Source: Parabacteroides hominis (GTDB lineage Bacteria; Bacteroidota; Bacteroidia; Bacteroidales; Tannerellaceae). From it: a stretch of 64,000 nucleotides of DNA. Both the position numbers and the translations under genes were made by a program. The stretch covers positions 1-64,000 of the forward strand of contig NZ_JACOOJ010000026.1 of NCBI RefSeq assembly GCF_014287585.1, written 5' to 3'. Positions within the stretch are counted from its first letter, which is position 1. Each line of letters opens with the position of its first letter. The notes beneath the pieces were generated by a model. That model was not told where the DNA came from, did no database searches, and was given only the letters and a program-made list of their open reading frames with translations. This document shows positions 27,401 to 36,457 of this stretch, in pieces.

Positions 27401-28517
27401 ACAATGTATGGCCGGGCTGGTATGCCATCGTTGCAAAAATGCCGAATAGCTTGTCCGGACTGCTCTGCAGGTCATAAAACATGAAACGGCTGTTCAACGG
27501 ATTGCTGTAACAGACGCCGCCTGAATAGGTCCCGATCCAAAGCGTATTCGCCTTGTCGACAAAGGCCGAAAAGATGGAAAAGTGGCTGAGGCCGCCCTTA
27601 CGCTCGTCAAAATTCGTATAGGTCGTGCAGGAACCGTCCGCCGGGTCGATCAGGCTGAGGCCGTTGTAGGTTCCGATGACTATTTTGCCGTTATAGGTAT
27701 CGATCGTACGGACCGAATTGTCTCCCAAGCCGCCGTTTTGAACGGTAAAGTGGGTGACGGTGTTCCTTTTCGTGTCGATCCGGCTCAGCCCCGACTGCCG
27801 CGAGCCTACCCACAGGCAATCGTCCGGCCCTTCGTGGATCGCCGAGATATTATTGCCGGTTAGCGAAAGGGGCGTCGTGTTCTTAAAATAATGTGATAAG
27901 AAATGCTGCTTACCGTCATAAATATAAAGACCGTTCTCATAAGTTCCGATCAGCAGATTCCCGTTCCGGTCTTCGCTAATCGCCATAATCTGATCTTTCG
28001 GCAGTTTTCCGTTCAGGTTCGCCGGGCTAAACGTCCCCTCTATATAGTCGTACAAGAAAAGTCCTTTGTTTGTCCCGACCCAGAAACGTTTCTGCTTGTC
28101 GACATGCAGACATGATATCCAGGTATTCCGGATCGGCGACTGTGCGTAGGCAGGCATATCATTATAAGATGTAATCCGGTCCGTTTTCAGATCCAACCGG
28201 TTAAGCCCGTTCATCGTACCTACCCAGAGGTTACCGCTATCGTCCTCGGCAAGAGACGTTATATGATTGCTGGATAAGCTCGACGAGTCGCCGTTGCTAT
28301 GCTTGTACACGACAAAAGAATTGCCATCGTAGCGGTTCAGGCCGTTGCGGGTGGCAAACCACATGATACCGCTTTTATCCTGATGGATCTTCAGGACGGA
28401 CAGTTGCGACAAACCGCTTTCGAGCTTCAAGGAAGAGAAAGAGAAGGGCGGAACAGCCCCATTCAGCCAAGCGCTCAGGAAACAAAGAAAGAAAGTTACT
28501 AAGTTAGTTTTCCTCAT
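24402..28517 (-). CDS. Hybrid two-component system sensor/regulator (HTCS) of the polysaccharide utilisation locus
   Basis: This 1371-residue single-chain sensor and regulator sits in the inner membrane. In order it has a signal peptide; a periplasmic two-part beta-propeller of repeated units (many WVGT and WIGT motifs, about 25-690); a Y_Y_Y domain (about 700-780); and a membrane helix (about 788-808). The cytoplasmic part has HisKA with H842 in FSHELRTPL, HATPase with FNLLSNAFKH, a receiver with D1171 in VISDIMMPKKDG, and a C-terminal AraC-type HTH (about 1270-1371). It would bind an oligosaccharide in the periplasm and activate susC-susD. It has its own TATATTTG box overlapping the end of the upstream gene. 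Confidence 0.96.
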   Translation of the reverse strand: MRKTNLVTFFLCFLSAWLNGAVPPFSFSSLKLESGLSQLSVLKIHQDKSGIMWFATRNGLNRYDGNSFVVYKHSNGDSSSLSSNHITSLAEDDSGNLWVGTMNGLNRLDLKTDRITSYNDMPAYAQSPIRNTWISCLHVDKQKRFWVGTNKGLFLYDYIEGTFSPANLNGKLPKDQIMAISEDRNGNLLIGTYENGLYIYDGKQHFLSHYFKNTTPLSLTGNNISAIHEGPDDCLWVGSRQSGLSRIDTKRNTVTHFTVQNGGLGDNSVRTIDTYNGKIVIGTYNGLSLIDPADGSCTTYTNFDERKGGLSHFSIFSAFVDKANTLWIGTYSGGVCYSNPLNSRFMFYDLQSSPDKLFGIFATMAYQPGHTLWVASEGRGLLSFDLETEKFERYLLDVRPNALNDRNIIKSLFLEGNTLWCGTQKGTLYRFDMRTKKFSLFYSFDQEISIYTIARCSDGALWVGTTDNTGITRFLPDGTVAPADSFFRQLPSVRSFLEIRDGVYLIGMHLAGLAMYDSHAHSLVTYKTGKEGPYKLYSDHVSNIVRDKKGRIWIGTFGGGFCRFDEENGIVERLTAHDGLSDDNINSMIPGDDGKLWISTGNGISSYDPESRIFNNYTGKSEIPVNEFSLKGGIKLPDNRIYFSGSNGLISFYPERLKENSFIPPVVLTTFTVNNKPILPGDPSGLLGKVLDYTEEVELDYNQNNFSVGYAALNYLYPNQNKYAYMLEGYDNDWNDAGSRKEAFYTNLKPGNYVFRVRASNNDGLWNDEGRSLAIRIRTPLWQTWYAYLIYILIAGSIFYVIWYYLHMKRRLEHDLFEKQKEQQRQEEFHQSKIRMFTNFSHELRTPLMLILSPLEEVLQRVDMNSNLKGTLRLVYGNAQRLLLLVNQLMDLRKNQSGNLRLRVSHNDLYLFTQEIYIAFNQIAVKERIAFRLESDESGIDAWFDRALLEKVFFNLLSNAFKHTAPGESVTIRLQSLSATGLQEQYPGRIGGEVREGSRYVCLSVEDTGKGIDDSDKFHIFSPFYQGTDESESNTTGTGIGLSLVLSIVKLHKGVVWVEDNTSKGAVFRVLIPVNREAYAHEQFAEEDSSARNPYREIEEAGNESEIPDNMHERLSASGQRYTLLLAEDNPDVRRYISKHLEPYFDVLEAENGVEAFDKIVETLPDLVISDIMMPKKDGLQLCSEIKQDLRTGHIPVIIITAKSMVMHIKEGFQCGADDYIVKPFNMGVLLYRIRNILASRERLKELYGKKFSLESLGIETTSADDTFMQKLFEVIEQNFSNPELNVETLCKGVGMGRANFYRKLKAITDLSPIDLIRNKRLEIAAKMLLETDMNVSEVSVNIGFNSHAYFATCFKAMYGMSPTEYVQQNK

Positions 28518-28537
28518 AACGTAAAAGCATTAGGCCG

Positions 28538-28545
28538 CAAATATA
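28538..28545 (-). promoter_or_regulatory. -7 box (TATATTTG) of the hybrid sensor gene
   Basis: This is an exact TAnnTTTG match on the minus strand, 21 nt upstream of the sensor ATG and 12 nt after the stop of the barrel-protein gene. Confidence 0.5.
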
Positions 28546-28556
28546 CTAAAAAGGGA

Positions 28557-31124
28557 TCAAATGCCCAGTCGTATCGCAAACAGAAAACGTGCTCCGTCCT
28601 CGGAGCCGAAACAGGAGTATTGCGTCGTCACTTTGTTGACGATCGTGAGCCAGAACCCTCCCCCATAGGAAGTATGCCAGCGCCGGGAATGCTCGTCGGG
28701 AAACCAAACACGCCCGTAATCGAAGCCGGCGAATAACCCGTACTTAAGCGGCGTGAACGGATTCCTGATTTTCCCCATATCCAGGCGGAAGTCGGTATGC
28801 TGATAGAAAGATTGCTTGCCGATGAAGCGGTTATCCCTGAATCCGCGCAAAGTTATGCCGGCTGCCTGGTAAAAATCGTATTTGTTATTGTATAGCAATT
28901 TCACCTCCGCCCCTGTTTCGACCGAGAAGCGGTCCGAACAGCGGAACGTAGCGGAAACATCTAACTTCGAGTACGGGAAATTGCGCCTGACATCCTTCAG
29001 GTTCATTTTCCAACCGGACGAAGCCTCGACTTCCAGTTCCGGGATAAAGGCTGACGGAACCATCCTGATCCGCCAGTCTGCCTCTACTCCGACGAATAGG
29101 TTCATTCCGAAAACCGGGTGACTGTCCGGAAGTACCTGATTAATGTACCGGCCTTCCGTATGTTTTGCCTTATACATCTCGAACGAAGCGGACAATGTCA
29201 ATTGCCGGTCTTTTTTTATCTCCATCCGGAAAGATGGAACCACCGAATACTGACGAAGCGTAACACGGTTATAGGCTTTACCCTCATCTTTAAATCCTTC
29301 CGTATTATTCCCATAACCGAAGAAATTGAAGAAGTTACGGGGCGAAGCGATAAAGGCATCCAAGTTGAAACTCTTCCGGGCATCATAAAAAGGGAACGTC
29401 CCCTGATACATAAAGCCTTGCAGATAGTTATACCCAACACGATGACGGAAGGTGAAAGGCGATTGCTTGAATCCGTACATCGTATAGGTAAAGAATGCTC
29501 CCAAACTAAAGCCGACATCCGAATCATAGAAGCCCCACGGCGTGAAGTCCAATTCCTTATACTTTACCTTTTCGTAATCATAAGTATGAATAGCCGGACT
29601 GTCCGATATGATTTTATGGACACCGGAAATCTCATCCAGTTGTTCCCGGTCGGCATCGTAAGCGTAAATACGAATCTTATGTGCCTTCTCCATCTTATAG
29701 GTGTTATGTCCCGGACCTGTAATCAGATAAACGGGGATCTCGCGCTTCGACTTTCCCTTCACCTCATATTCATCATTCCCGTCCAGACCGTACAACCAGA
29801 TTTCTGCCGTTTCCTTAGCAGCATATTTCTTTTGAAAAGAAGGAACAGAGTCTTCCCGCGGATAAATACGGACCAACAAACTGTCACGACCGAAACGTTC
29901 AAGCACGATCCGGTCGTCCCCTTCCGTCCCGGTCAGGACAGGCGTACGCTGCAATTTCTTATAATAGCGATGCGCCATATACGGGAGGCTATCGCGGCGG
30001 ATAAGCAGTTTCTTTTTTATAGCCTCCGTTTCAGCCCCCTGTATCTCCGGCGGAAGAGTTGAAAACGCTTCATCGATAACCGAGTCGGACAGGCTCTTTT
30101 GGAGAGCGAGGGCCTGAGTCGTCCATACCGATTCGTCCGCACTGCTTGCCAATGCCATATCGAGGGTATAACCGAGCGTGTTTATCTCCCCGATGTCCTT
30201 CGGGTGGTTGCTGTAGTTCGTGATGAAGCCGAGTCCCAACACCTTCAGCATGCGTTTGAAAAGAAGACCGTCAATCTTCGTAAAGGCATGGCTGCGGTCG
30301 ATAACGATCGGGCTGAACAGGATGCTGTCGGCGGTATAAACCGCCTGCCAGTTCCAATTTTCGGGGATTTTGTTCCAGTCACCGATCAACATGTCATACA
30401 GGCGTCCGGTGATGTATTCTTCCTGGTTCACCTGGCGGGATTTGTTCTGCCGGATCTGTTTGAGTAAGTCCCCGGTAGAGAGGATGTTCTTTTGGGTAGC
30501 GGTGTCGGGCACATTCCGGAGGCTGACGAGTCTGTTGCGAATGCCGGTTCCATCGGCAATCGTATCTCCCACCTCTCCGCCTTGCATGAAATAGATGCGG
30601 GGATCATTGAAATTCAGACCGGAAGCTTGTGCCATCCGGTCGGCAGCAAGGAAGGTATAAGGATTGATAATGGTATAAGCATCCCCGATAAACTCATCGA
30701 GATAGGTTCCCTTAAAATCGTTCCTATTATATATCTCACGGAAAAACTTGGATTCAAGAAAACTGGTCGAACCTCCTAACGGTTTGAGCATATATAAGCG
30801 GTTCTGCCGGTTAGAGAGAATCAGGGCATGGAAGTCTTCCGCCTGCTCCATGATCTCCATGCCGCCCTGAAGTGTTTGCAGCGTAACAGCATCCGCAGTG
30901 ACCGGAGTCGAATAGAGTGCCCGATAATGTACGCCCCAAAGTTTATTATACAGATTACTTTTATTCTTCATATCCTGCGGATAGATCGAACGCCTCACAG
31001 TGTCCTGCCTCGCCGCAACTGCACCCGCATTCACACTCGTACAGAAAAGGAACGGCAGGACAAACAGCAGGCAAACAAGCATACTCTTGTAATACTGACA
31101 TATTTGCTCAAATTTTCTCATCAC
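28557..31124 (-). CDS. Outer-membrane barrel protein with degenerate kinase-like N-terminal region
   Basis: This 855-residue exported protein has a signal peptide (about 1-33). The C-terminal half (about 535-855) has alternating beta-strand patterns and an aromatic-rich end (FLFAIRLGI) like Omp85/BamA surface-antigen barrels. The N-terminal half resembles the middle part of large Bacteroidetes proteins in which a phosphoesterase or kinase-like region precedes a barrel. In those I expect a GDWDRH motif and a later DRDQAF; here they read GDWNKI (after RLYDMLI) and DRSHAF, so the site looks decayed. The function is unknown. It precedes the hybrid sensor by 39 nt on the same strand. Confidence 0.65.
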   Translation of the reverse strand: MMRKFEQICQYYKSMLVCLLFVLPFLFCTSVNAGAVAARQDTVRRSIYPQDMKNKSNLYNKLWGVHYRALYSTPVTADAVTLQTLQGGMEIMEQAEDFHALILSNRQNRLYMLKPLGGSTSFLESKFFREIYNRNDFKGTYLDEFIGDAYTIINPYTFLAADRMAQASGLNFNDPRIYFMQGGEVGDTIADGTGIRNRLVSLRNVPDTATQKNILSTGDLLKQIRQNKSRQVNQEEYITGRLYDMLIGDWNKIPENWNWQAVYTADSILFSPIVIDRSHAFTKIDGLLFKRMLKVLGLGFITNYSNHPKDIGEINTLGYTLDMALASSADESVWTTQALALQKSLSDSVIDEAFSTLPPEIQGAETEAIKKKLLIRRDSLPYMAHRYYKKLQRTPVLTGTEGDDRIVLERFGRDSLLVRIYPREDSVPSFQKKYAAKETAEIWLYGLDGNDEYEVKGKSKREIPVYLITGPGHNTYKMEKAHKIRIYAYDADREQLDEISGVHKIISDSPAIHTYDYEKVKYKELDFTPWGFYDSDVGFSLGAFFTYTMYGFKQSPFTFRHRVGYNYLQGFMYQGTFPFYDARKSFNLDAFIASPRNFFNFFGYGNNTEGFKDEGKAYNRVTLRQYSVVPSFRMEIKKDRQLTLSASFEMYKAKHTEGRYINQVLPDSHPVFGMNLFVGVEADWRIRMVPSAFIPELEVEASSGWKMNLKDVRRNFPYSKLDVSATFRCSDRFSVETGAEVKLLYNNKYDFYQAAGITLRGFRDNRFIGKQSFYQHTDFRLDMGKIRNPFTPLKYGLFAGFDYGRVWFPDEHSRRWHTSYGGGFWLTIVNKVTTQYSCFGSEDGARFLFAIRLGI

Positions 31125-31246
31125 GGAAATAACATTTAAGCAGAATCAGTTGTTTACGCCCCTATCTATCCTTACATCTCGTCCGGGAGGGGACAGAAAC
31201 CGGAGGACACACCTCCATCTGCGAGATTAGTGTCCTACAAACTATC

Positions 31247-33190
31247 TCAGCGGGCTGCAACAATAACGCCTCCTTCCGGTTGGATAACCAGCTGCATTTC
31301 CCCATCGGCTTTTACAACGGTTTCCGACATACGGGGATTGCGTTTCTTATCATCGTCGTAGACAGTGGCTTTCTTTCCGGCGATCATCGGAAGGGATACT
31401 TTCAGCTTCAAAGGTTCTTTGCCTGCATTGACACCAGCAACATACCATCTGTCACCATGCCGGCGAGCCAGGACACAATACTTGCCGGGGTAACCGTCAA
31501 TGAAAAGGGTCTCGTCCCATGTGGTCGGAACCTGCTTTAGAAAATCTATTTCGAAAGCGGGAACATCCGTCAGGTTATTTGGCGTAATGGCAAAGTTCTG
31601 AATCGGGTTTTGGAACAGGACAGCCGTTGCTAACTGGAAAATATCCGTTGTTTTGCGAACCGTACCGCCATCGTTCGTCCGGTTATGTCGTTTGTTCAAC
31701 AGGACGCCCCCGAACTCCATACAGCCGACAGCGTTCCGGATAAACGGATGCAGGCAGGCGTTAAAGGCCTCGTTGTCGTCAAAATGCTGGTTGAATATCA
31801 AATTCTCGGATGCTAAGACGGCTTCGCTCCCGACATAATTCGGATACATGCGTTCCCAGCCGCGGGGAAGGGTACAGCCGTGGAAGATCACCATCAGGCC
31901 GTTATCGTCCGCATCGCTCAGGATCGCTTCGTACAGGCGCATCGTCTCCTGCTTGTCTCCACCGAAGAAATCGACTTTGATGCCTTTCACACCTAAGCTG
32001 CGGAGCCATTTCATCTCGCGTTTGCGGACAATAGGGTTATCCATGCAGTTGACCGGGCCTTGTTCGATATCGTTCCAGTAACCGCTGGAGCTATACCACA
32101 GGAATACATCCACCTGCTTGTTATGCGCATATTCGACAAGCGATTTTATACGGTCGCGCCCGATGTTCGTATCCCACCAGTTATCGATCAGAACATATTC
32201 ATATCCCATTGCAGCAGCCAGATCGACATATTTCACCTGATCGTCATAATTGATGCTTCCGTCCTGCCAGAGAATCCAGCTCCATGTGCCCCGCCCGAAA
32301 CGATAGTTGTGCTCCGTCTCGTAGAGAGGTTCCACCACATCCCAGAGAACGGTCGTTTCGACAATCGGTTTCAGCGTCTCACCAACGGTAAGCGTGCGCC
32401 ACGGAGTACAGCCGGGAAGAGCCAGACCGGGAGCAACCGTCCCGTTTCCATTATTTTCTTCCGGCATGGGAAAAGCAAGCGTGTACAAGCCGTCTGCCGT
32501 AGCGTCACTCAAGTGTGAAGCACAATAATGGCTATCGACGCCCGTCTCGCTGACAAGTACCCAACCATCATCGCCAATGCGGAACAGACAGGGGAAAGTA
32601 TAGCCATGTCCGTATTGCGAGCGTTCGTACAGGGGAGCATCCGCCCTGTATTCCTCCTCGTAGCTCGGTTTCGTCCGTTTCCAACCGATCATGGCATCGC
32701 TTTGCGGGGTTAGGAAGGTTGTCGTATAAGAAGGGAAATCGAAGCCGGTAGCTTCTTTCTCGATCACACAACTGCCGGTTTCCCCATAACGCGGCATCAC
32801 ATAGCGAAAAGCGATATCATTATTGCTGACACGGAAAATGACATCAATCTTCTGCTTATCCGGATTAGCGAACGTACAGGTCAATTCATTTGCTTGATAA
32901 CGGATATTCGACTGCTTGATACGGTCCTGCACATAGCTCTTGTCTATCCGGCCTTCCTTATGCTCCACACAGGTCAAGCCTTGGCTAAAGTCTCCGGCGT
33001 TCGAAACAAGTCCCAAAGGGGAATCTTCCAAAACCGTTTTATCCTTATAGCTAACCCGGTAGACCGGTTTCCCGTCTTTCAGCGAAACCTGTACTTTCAG
33101 GTGCTGATCCGGGCCTGTCACCGAAAGTTCCTGTGCCGGCAGCACGGAAACGGTCAGTGACAAGGCCATTATTATTAAATAAGATTTCAT
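31247..33190 (-). CDS. GH97 family glycoside hydrolase, retaining type
   Basis: This enzyme of about 647 residues has a signal peptide and starts at the ATG at 33190, which overlaps the GH51 stop by 4 nt. It has the GH97 N-terminal beta-sandwich, a TIM barrel with the GTWSWILWQDGS region, and a C-terminal greek-key domain. The KGIKVDFFGGDKQ segment carries D407 where retaining GH97 enzymes (alpha-galactosidases and beta-L-arabinopyranosidases) have their nucleophile. SusB-type inverting alpha-glucosidases instead use Glu residues. With GH51 next door and an arabinose/galactose block beyond, I favour alpha-galactosidase or beta-L-arabinopyranosidase. Location is periplasm or outer membrane. 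Confidence 0.88.
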   Translation of the reverse strand: MKSYLIIMALSLTVSVLPAQELSVTGPDQHLKVQVSLKDGKPVYRVSYKDKTVLEDSPLGLVSNAGDFSQGLTCVEHKEGRIDKSYVQDRIKQSNIRYQANELTCTFANPDKQKIDVIFRVSNNDIAFRYVMPRYGETGSCVIEKEATGFDFPSYTTTFLTPQSDAMIGWKRTKPSYEEEYRADAPLYERSQYGHGYTFPCLFRIGDDGWVLVSETGVDSHYCASHLSDATADGLYTLAFPMPEENNGNGTVAPGLALPGCTPWRTLTVGETLKPIVETTVLWDVVEPLYETEHNYRFGRGTWSWILWQDGSINYDDQVKYVDLAAAMGYEYVLIDNWWDTNIGRDRIKSLVEYAHNKQVDVFLWYSSSGYWNDIEQGPVNCMDNPIVRKREMKWLRSLGVKGIKVDFFGGDKQETMRLYEAILSDADDNGLMVIFHGCTLPRGWERMYPNYVGSEAVLASENLIFNQHFDDNEAFNACLHPFIRNAVGCMEFGGVLLNKRHNRTNDGGTVRKTTDIFQLATAVLFQNPIQNFAITPNNLTDVPAFEIDFLKQVPTTWDETLFIDGYPGKYCVLARRHGDRWYVAGVNAGKEPLKLKVSLPMIAGKKATVYDDDKKRNPRMSETVVKADGEMQLVIQPEGGVIVAAR

Positions 33191-35127
33191 AATTTGATAC
33201 GATAAACTGAGAAACTGAGCGGTTTCAAGATCACTTCTACCTGCGGGGCCTCCATCTCGATATCGGAAACGACCGGAACTACCGCCGAAGGATCGCACAA
33301 CGTGTTTTTGGCTTCCAGGTCGGAAGAATGGAGCAACGTAAGCGTCCCTTTATGCTTACCGCCCGAAAGACCGTTCAAGCTCAACTTGATCCGCTTGCTA
33401 CGGATTCCGGTATTGGCGACTTTGATGATAAGTTCGTTTGATTGCTTGTCGACCGCTGCAGTGGCATACAAATCCTGCTGTCCGGTGACCGGTTCGCCCT
33501 GCATGGTCAGCGGAACAACATTCGTACCGGCATTATGGCCATATAGCTGCTGTACATAATAGTTCGGAGTTTTTACCAGCGAAAGATTGTCGAACCAGAT
33601 CAGGTCCGGGCGCCACTGCCAGGCGTCCACATGGGCGAAAAGCGGGGCATACGTGCATAAATGCACCACATCTGCATTCCGCTCGAAACCGGTCATAAAA
33701 GCGGCTTCGCACAAAGCGGTCAGGAAACTGTTCTCGCGGTTGGCAGGATGGCAGGCATATTCGCCGGCAAACACTTTCGGTCCCTCGCGGTCATACGAAT
33801 CATAGCGTTTGGCTCCGTTCAGGAACCATTCGGGAGAACGGTAGAAATGTTCGTCCACCAAATCCACTTTCAGACGCTTCATTTCCGGCCAGAGGTAATC
33901 GAAATCCTCTCCTTCCGACTGCGGGCCGGAGCTTCCGATAATCTTTATCTCCGGATATTTGGCACGGATCGCTTTGACAAACGGTTCAAGACGTTCGGGA
34001 TAAAGCGGTCCCCACTGTTCGTTGCCGATAGCAATGAGTTTCAGATTGAAAGGAGCCGGATGCCCCATATCGGCGCGTATCTTTCCCCATTTGCCGGTTA
34101 CCGGGCCGTTGGCAAACTCGATCAGGTCGAGGGCGTCGTCGATATAAGGTTGCAGCTTGTCCACCGGGCAATTCTCGTTCGGGTCCTGGTTCTCATACTG
34201 GCAGGAAAGGCCGCAGTTCAACACGGGAAGCGGTTCCGCCCCGATGTCTTCGCTCAACTGGAAATATTCGAAAAAGCCCAGGCCGTAAGACTGATAATAA
34301 TCCGGGAACTTCTTATGCGAGAACGTATAGTTCCAACGATTGATATTGATCGGACGGTTCTCGACCGGGCCGATCGTGTTTTTCCACTGATAGCGGGTAG
34401 CCTTGTTCGTCCCCTCCACGATGCAACCGCCGGGAAAGCGGAAGACACCCGGTTTCAGATCTTTCAAAGCCTGTGCCAAGTCGGCACGCATACCGTTCGG
34501 ACGGTTGTTGAATGTCTTTTGCGGGAACAGTGAAATGTGTTCGAGGTCGACGGTTCCTTTCGTCTCCATCGTGATACGCAGACGGGAACGGGCTTCCGTC
34601 GCTCCCGGCGTCAGGACAACCGTGTATTTCTTCCATTCCTTGCCGCTCACCTCGATCTCTTTTTGCTCGTACAGGTCGTTCTGGCTGTTCACCAGGTTTA
34701 TACGCAACTTGACCGACGTACCGGACTGGGTGCGGGCATATAAAGAGAAGTCGTACTTCTCTCCTTCCCGAATACCGATTCCTTTGAAACCTTCATTGTC
34801 GAGGCCGGTTCCGGTCAGTTCCTTTTCATAAGAAAGGCGGACATAATGCGGATTACGGTCAAAACAGGGATTCTTGGTCTGTACACTGACATTTCCGAAA
34901 GGCGTCCAGCCCCCGAATGGGTTTTCAAACTCGAAAGAACGGTTCTTGAGAAGTTCGGCATACAGACCGCCATCTGCACCGAAATTGATATCTTCAAAAA
35001 AGATCCCGTACATGGTCGACTGGATAGGTGCACCTGTTTTCTGCACATCTATCTTAAATTCATTACTTTGTGCCATTAAACTGACAACACCCATGCTAAA
35101 CAGACATAGGGAAATGGCTTTTTTCAT
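33187..35127 (-). CDS. GH51 alpha-L-arabinofuranosidase
   Basis: This enzyme of about 646 residues has a signal peptide (MKKAISLCLFSMGVVSLMAQ). An in-frame ATG at 35139 would add four residues. It has a carbohydrate-binding sandwich region (about 60-170), the TIM barrel with acid/base E370 in GNEQWG and nucleophile E456 in FAGEYACH, and a C-terminal beta-sandwich. It removes terminal alpha-L-arabinofuranose from arabinan, arabinogalactan or arabinoxylan pieces. It is the first gene of the GH51-GH97 pair. Its promoter region contains a TGTACACT octamer also found ahead of araD, which suggests control by the arabinose regulator. Confidence 0.93.
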   Translation of the reverse strand: MKKAISLCLFSMGVVSLMAQSNEFKIDVQKTGAPIQSTMYGIFFEDINFGADGGLYAELLKNRSFEFENPFGGWTPFGNVSVQTKNPCFDRNPHYVRLSYEKELTGTGLDNEGFKGIGIREGEKYDFSLYARTQSGTSVKLRINLVNSQNDLYEQKEIEVSGKEWKKYTVVLTPGATEARSRLRITMETKGTVDLEHISLFPQKTFNNRPNGMRADLAQALKDLKPGVFRFPGGCIVEGTNKATRYQWKNTIGPVENRPININRWNYTFSHKKFPDYYQSYGLGFFEYFQLSEDIGAEPLPVLNCGLSCQYENQDPNENCPVDKLQPYIDDALDLIEFANGPVTGKWGKIRADMGHPAPFNLKLIAIGNEQWGPLYPERLEPFVKAIRAKYPEIKIIGSSGPQSEGEDFDYLWPEMKRLKVDLVDEHFYRSPEWFLNGAKRYDSYDREGPKVFAGEYACHPANRENSFLTALCEAAFMTGFERNADVVHLCTYAPLFAHVDAWQWRPDLIWFDNLSLVKTPNYYVQQLYGHNAGTNVVPLTMQGEPVTGQQDLYATAAVDKQSNELIIKVANTGIRSKRIKLSLNGLSGGKHKGTLTLLHSSDLEAKNTLCDPSAVVPVVSDIEMEAPQVEVILKPLSFSVYRIKL

Positions 35128-35170
35128 ACTTTTTGTCATAGATATGTGTTTTTCTGTGAATACAAAGATT

Positions 35171-35195
35171 ATTTAGTTACAAATGTACACTAATA
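35171..35195 (-). promoter_or_regulatory. GH51 promoter with candidate arabinose-regulator site
   Basis: A TACATTTG -7 box on the minus strand (35180-35187) lies 53 nt upstream of the GH51 ATG. It is embedded in a 21-bp imperfect palindrome (TTAGT at 35173-35177, ACTAA at 35189-35193). The palindrome includes TGTACACT (35184-35191), which recurs exactly at 39841-39848 ahead of araD. A repressor bound here would cover the promoter. Confidence 0.5.
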
Positions 35196-35295
35196 ATTCT
35201 GATTGAAGGGAGACAAATCGTTCATTTTAGTAGACAAAAAGCCGTTTTATGCTATAAAACATCTTTAAAGTAGTGCATGAATACAAAGAAGAGAG

Positions 35296-35308
35296 TAATT
35301 TTACACAC
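35296..35308 (+). promoter_or_regulatory. Promoter-like element TAATTTTACACAC ahead of galM
   Basis: A TAnnTTTA box lies 33 nt before the galM ATG. The same arrangement, TACTTTTACACCC, occurs ahead of araD at 39865-39877, so the two plus-strand units may share promoter type and control. Confidence 0.45.
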
Positions 35309-35328
35309 AATTTTGAAAATATATTTAC

Positions 35329-36408
35329 ATGAAGAACGAAAGCACGCTGTCTGGCTTAACTGCAGCTAACTTCAGCAAGCAAATAGACGGCAAGGAGACG
35401 ATGCTATGCATCCTTACAAATAACAAAGGAGCAGAACTTACCATTACCAACTACGGTGCAAAGATTGTATCGCTTATGGTACCGGATCGGTCCGGGAAGT
35501 TAACCGATGTAGTGACAGGACACAATTCCATAGACGAATACCTGGTATCCGAAGAGCCTTATTTCGGAGCTATCTGCGGACGATACGGCAACCGTATCGC
35601 AGGCGGAAAATTCACATTGGATGGTGTCGTGTACGATAAGCTGGCTATCAACAACGGACCGAACAGCCTGCATGGCGGTTTGAAAGGCTTCAATTCCGTT
35701 GTCTGGGACCTGAACCGGATTGACGACCAGACGGTAGAACTGAAATACACATCGGTCGACGGCGAAGAAGGTTTCCCCGGAAAGCTGGATACGACCGTGA
35801 CCTATCATCTGTCCGATGACAACGAAGTCGTGATCATGTATCATGCAGTAACAGACAAACCAACCGTTCTGAACTTGACCAACCACTCCTACTTCAACCT
35901 CTCCGGCCAGGGCGATCCTTCCGTTTACGATCATCAACTGACGATCAATGCGGATTATTACCTGCCGACAGACGACACCGCCATTCCTTACGGCCCGAAA
36001 GAAAAAGTGGAAGGGACTCCGATGGACTTCCGTACTCCGCACGAAGTGGGCGAACGCATCGACGAAGATTTCGAAGCGCTGAATTTCGGCAAAGGATATG
36101 ATCATACCTATATATTAAATAAAAAAGAAGAAAACGAACTGTCGTTCTGTGCCCGTTGCGTATCGCCCAAAACCGGCATCGTAATGGAATGCTATACCAC
36201 ACAACCGGGCGTACAATTGTATACGGGCAACTGGATGACCGGCAATTTTGTCGGAAAGAACGGCCAGCGCTATCCGGCACGTGCCGCTCTTTGTCTGGAA
36301 ACACAACACTACCCCGACAGCCCGAACAAACCGGAATATCCGTCCACCGTTTTACGTCCGGACGAAGCGTTCCAGAGCAAAACGATCTACAAATTCACAG
36401 TAGAATAA
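35329..36408 (+). CDS. galM: Aldose 1-epimerase (mutarotase)
   Basis: This 359-residue enzyme interconverts alpha and beta anomers of galactose, arabinose and related sugars. Family motifs are GRYGNRIAGGKF (about 84-95), the catalytic His in NLTNHSYFNL (about 185-194) and a C-terminal catalytic Glu in ALCLETQHYPDSPN. No signal peptide is seen, so it is cytoplasmic. It heads the sugar block, followed by the FHS transporter after 49 nt. Bacteroidales arabinose operons often contain such a mutarotase, so it may serve arabinose as well as galactose. Confidence 0.94.
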   Translation: MKNESTLSGLTAANFSKQIDGKETMLCILTNNKGAELTITNYGAKIVSLMVPDRSGKLTDVVTGHNSIDEYLVSEEPYFGAICGRYGNRIAGGKFTLDGVVYDKLAINNGPNSLHGGLKGFNSVVWDLNRIDDQTVELKYTSVDGEEGFPGKLDTTVTYHLSDDNEVVIMYHAVTDKPTVLNLTNHSYFNLSGQGDPSVYDHQLTINADYYLPTDDTAIPYGPKEKVEGTPMDFRTPHEVGERIDEDFEALNFGKGYDHTYILNKKEENELSFCARCVSPKTGIVMECYTTQPGVQLYTGNWMTGNFVGKNGQRYPARAALCLETQHYPDSPNKPEYPSTVLRPDEAFQSKTIYKFTVE

Positions 36409-36457
36409 GCCTATTCAATCGACCTAAATAATTAATAATCTAAATATCTAAAAAGAA

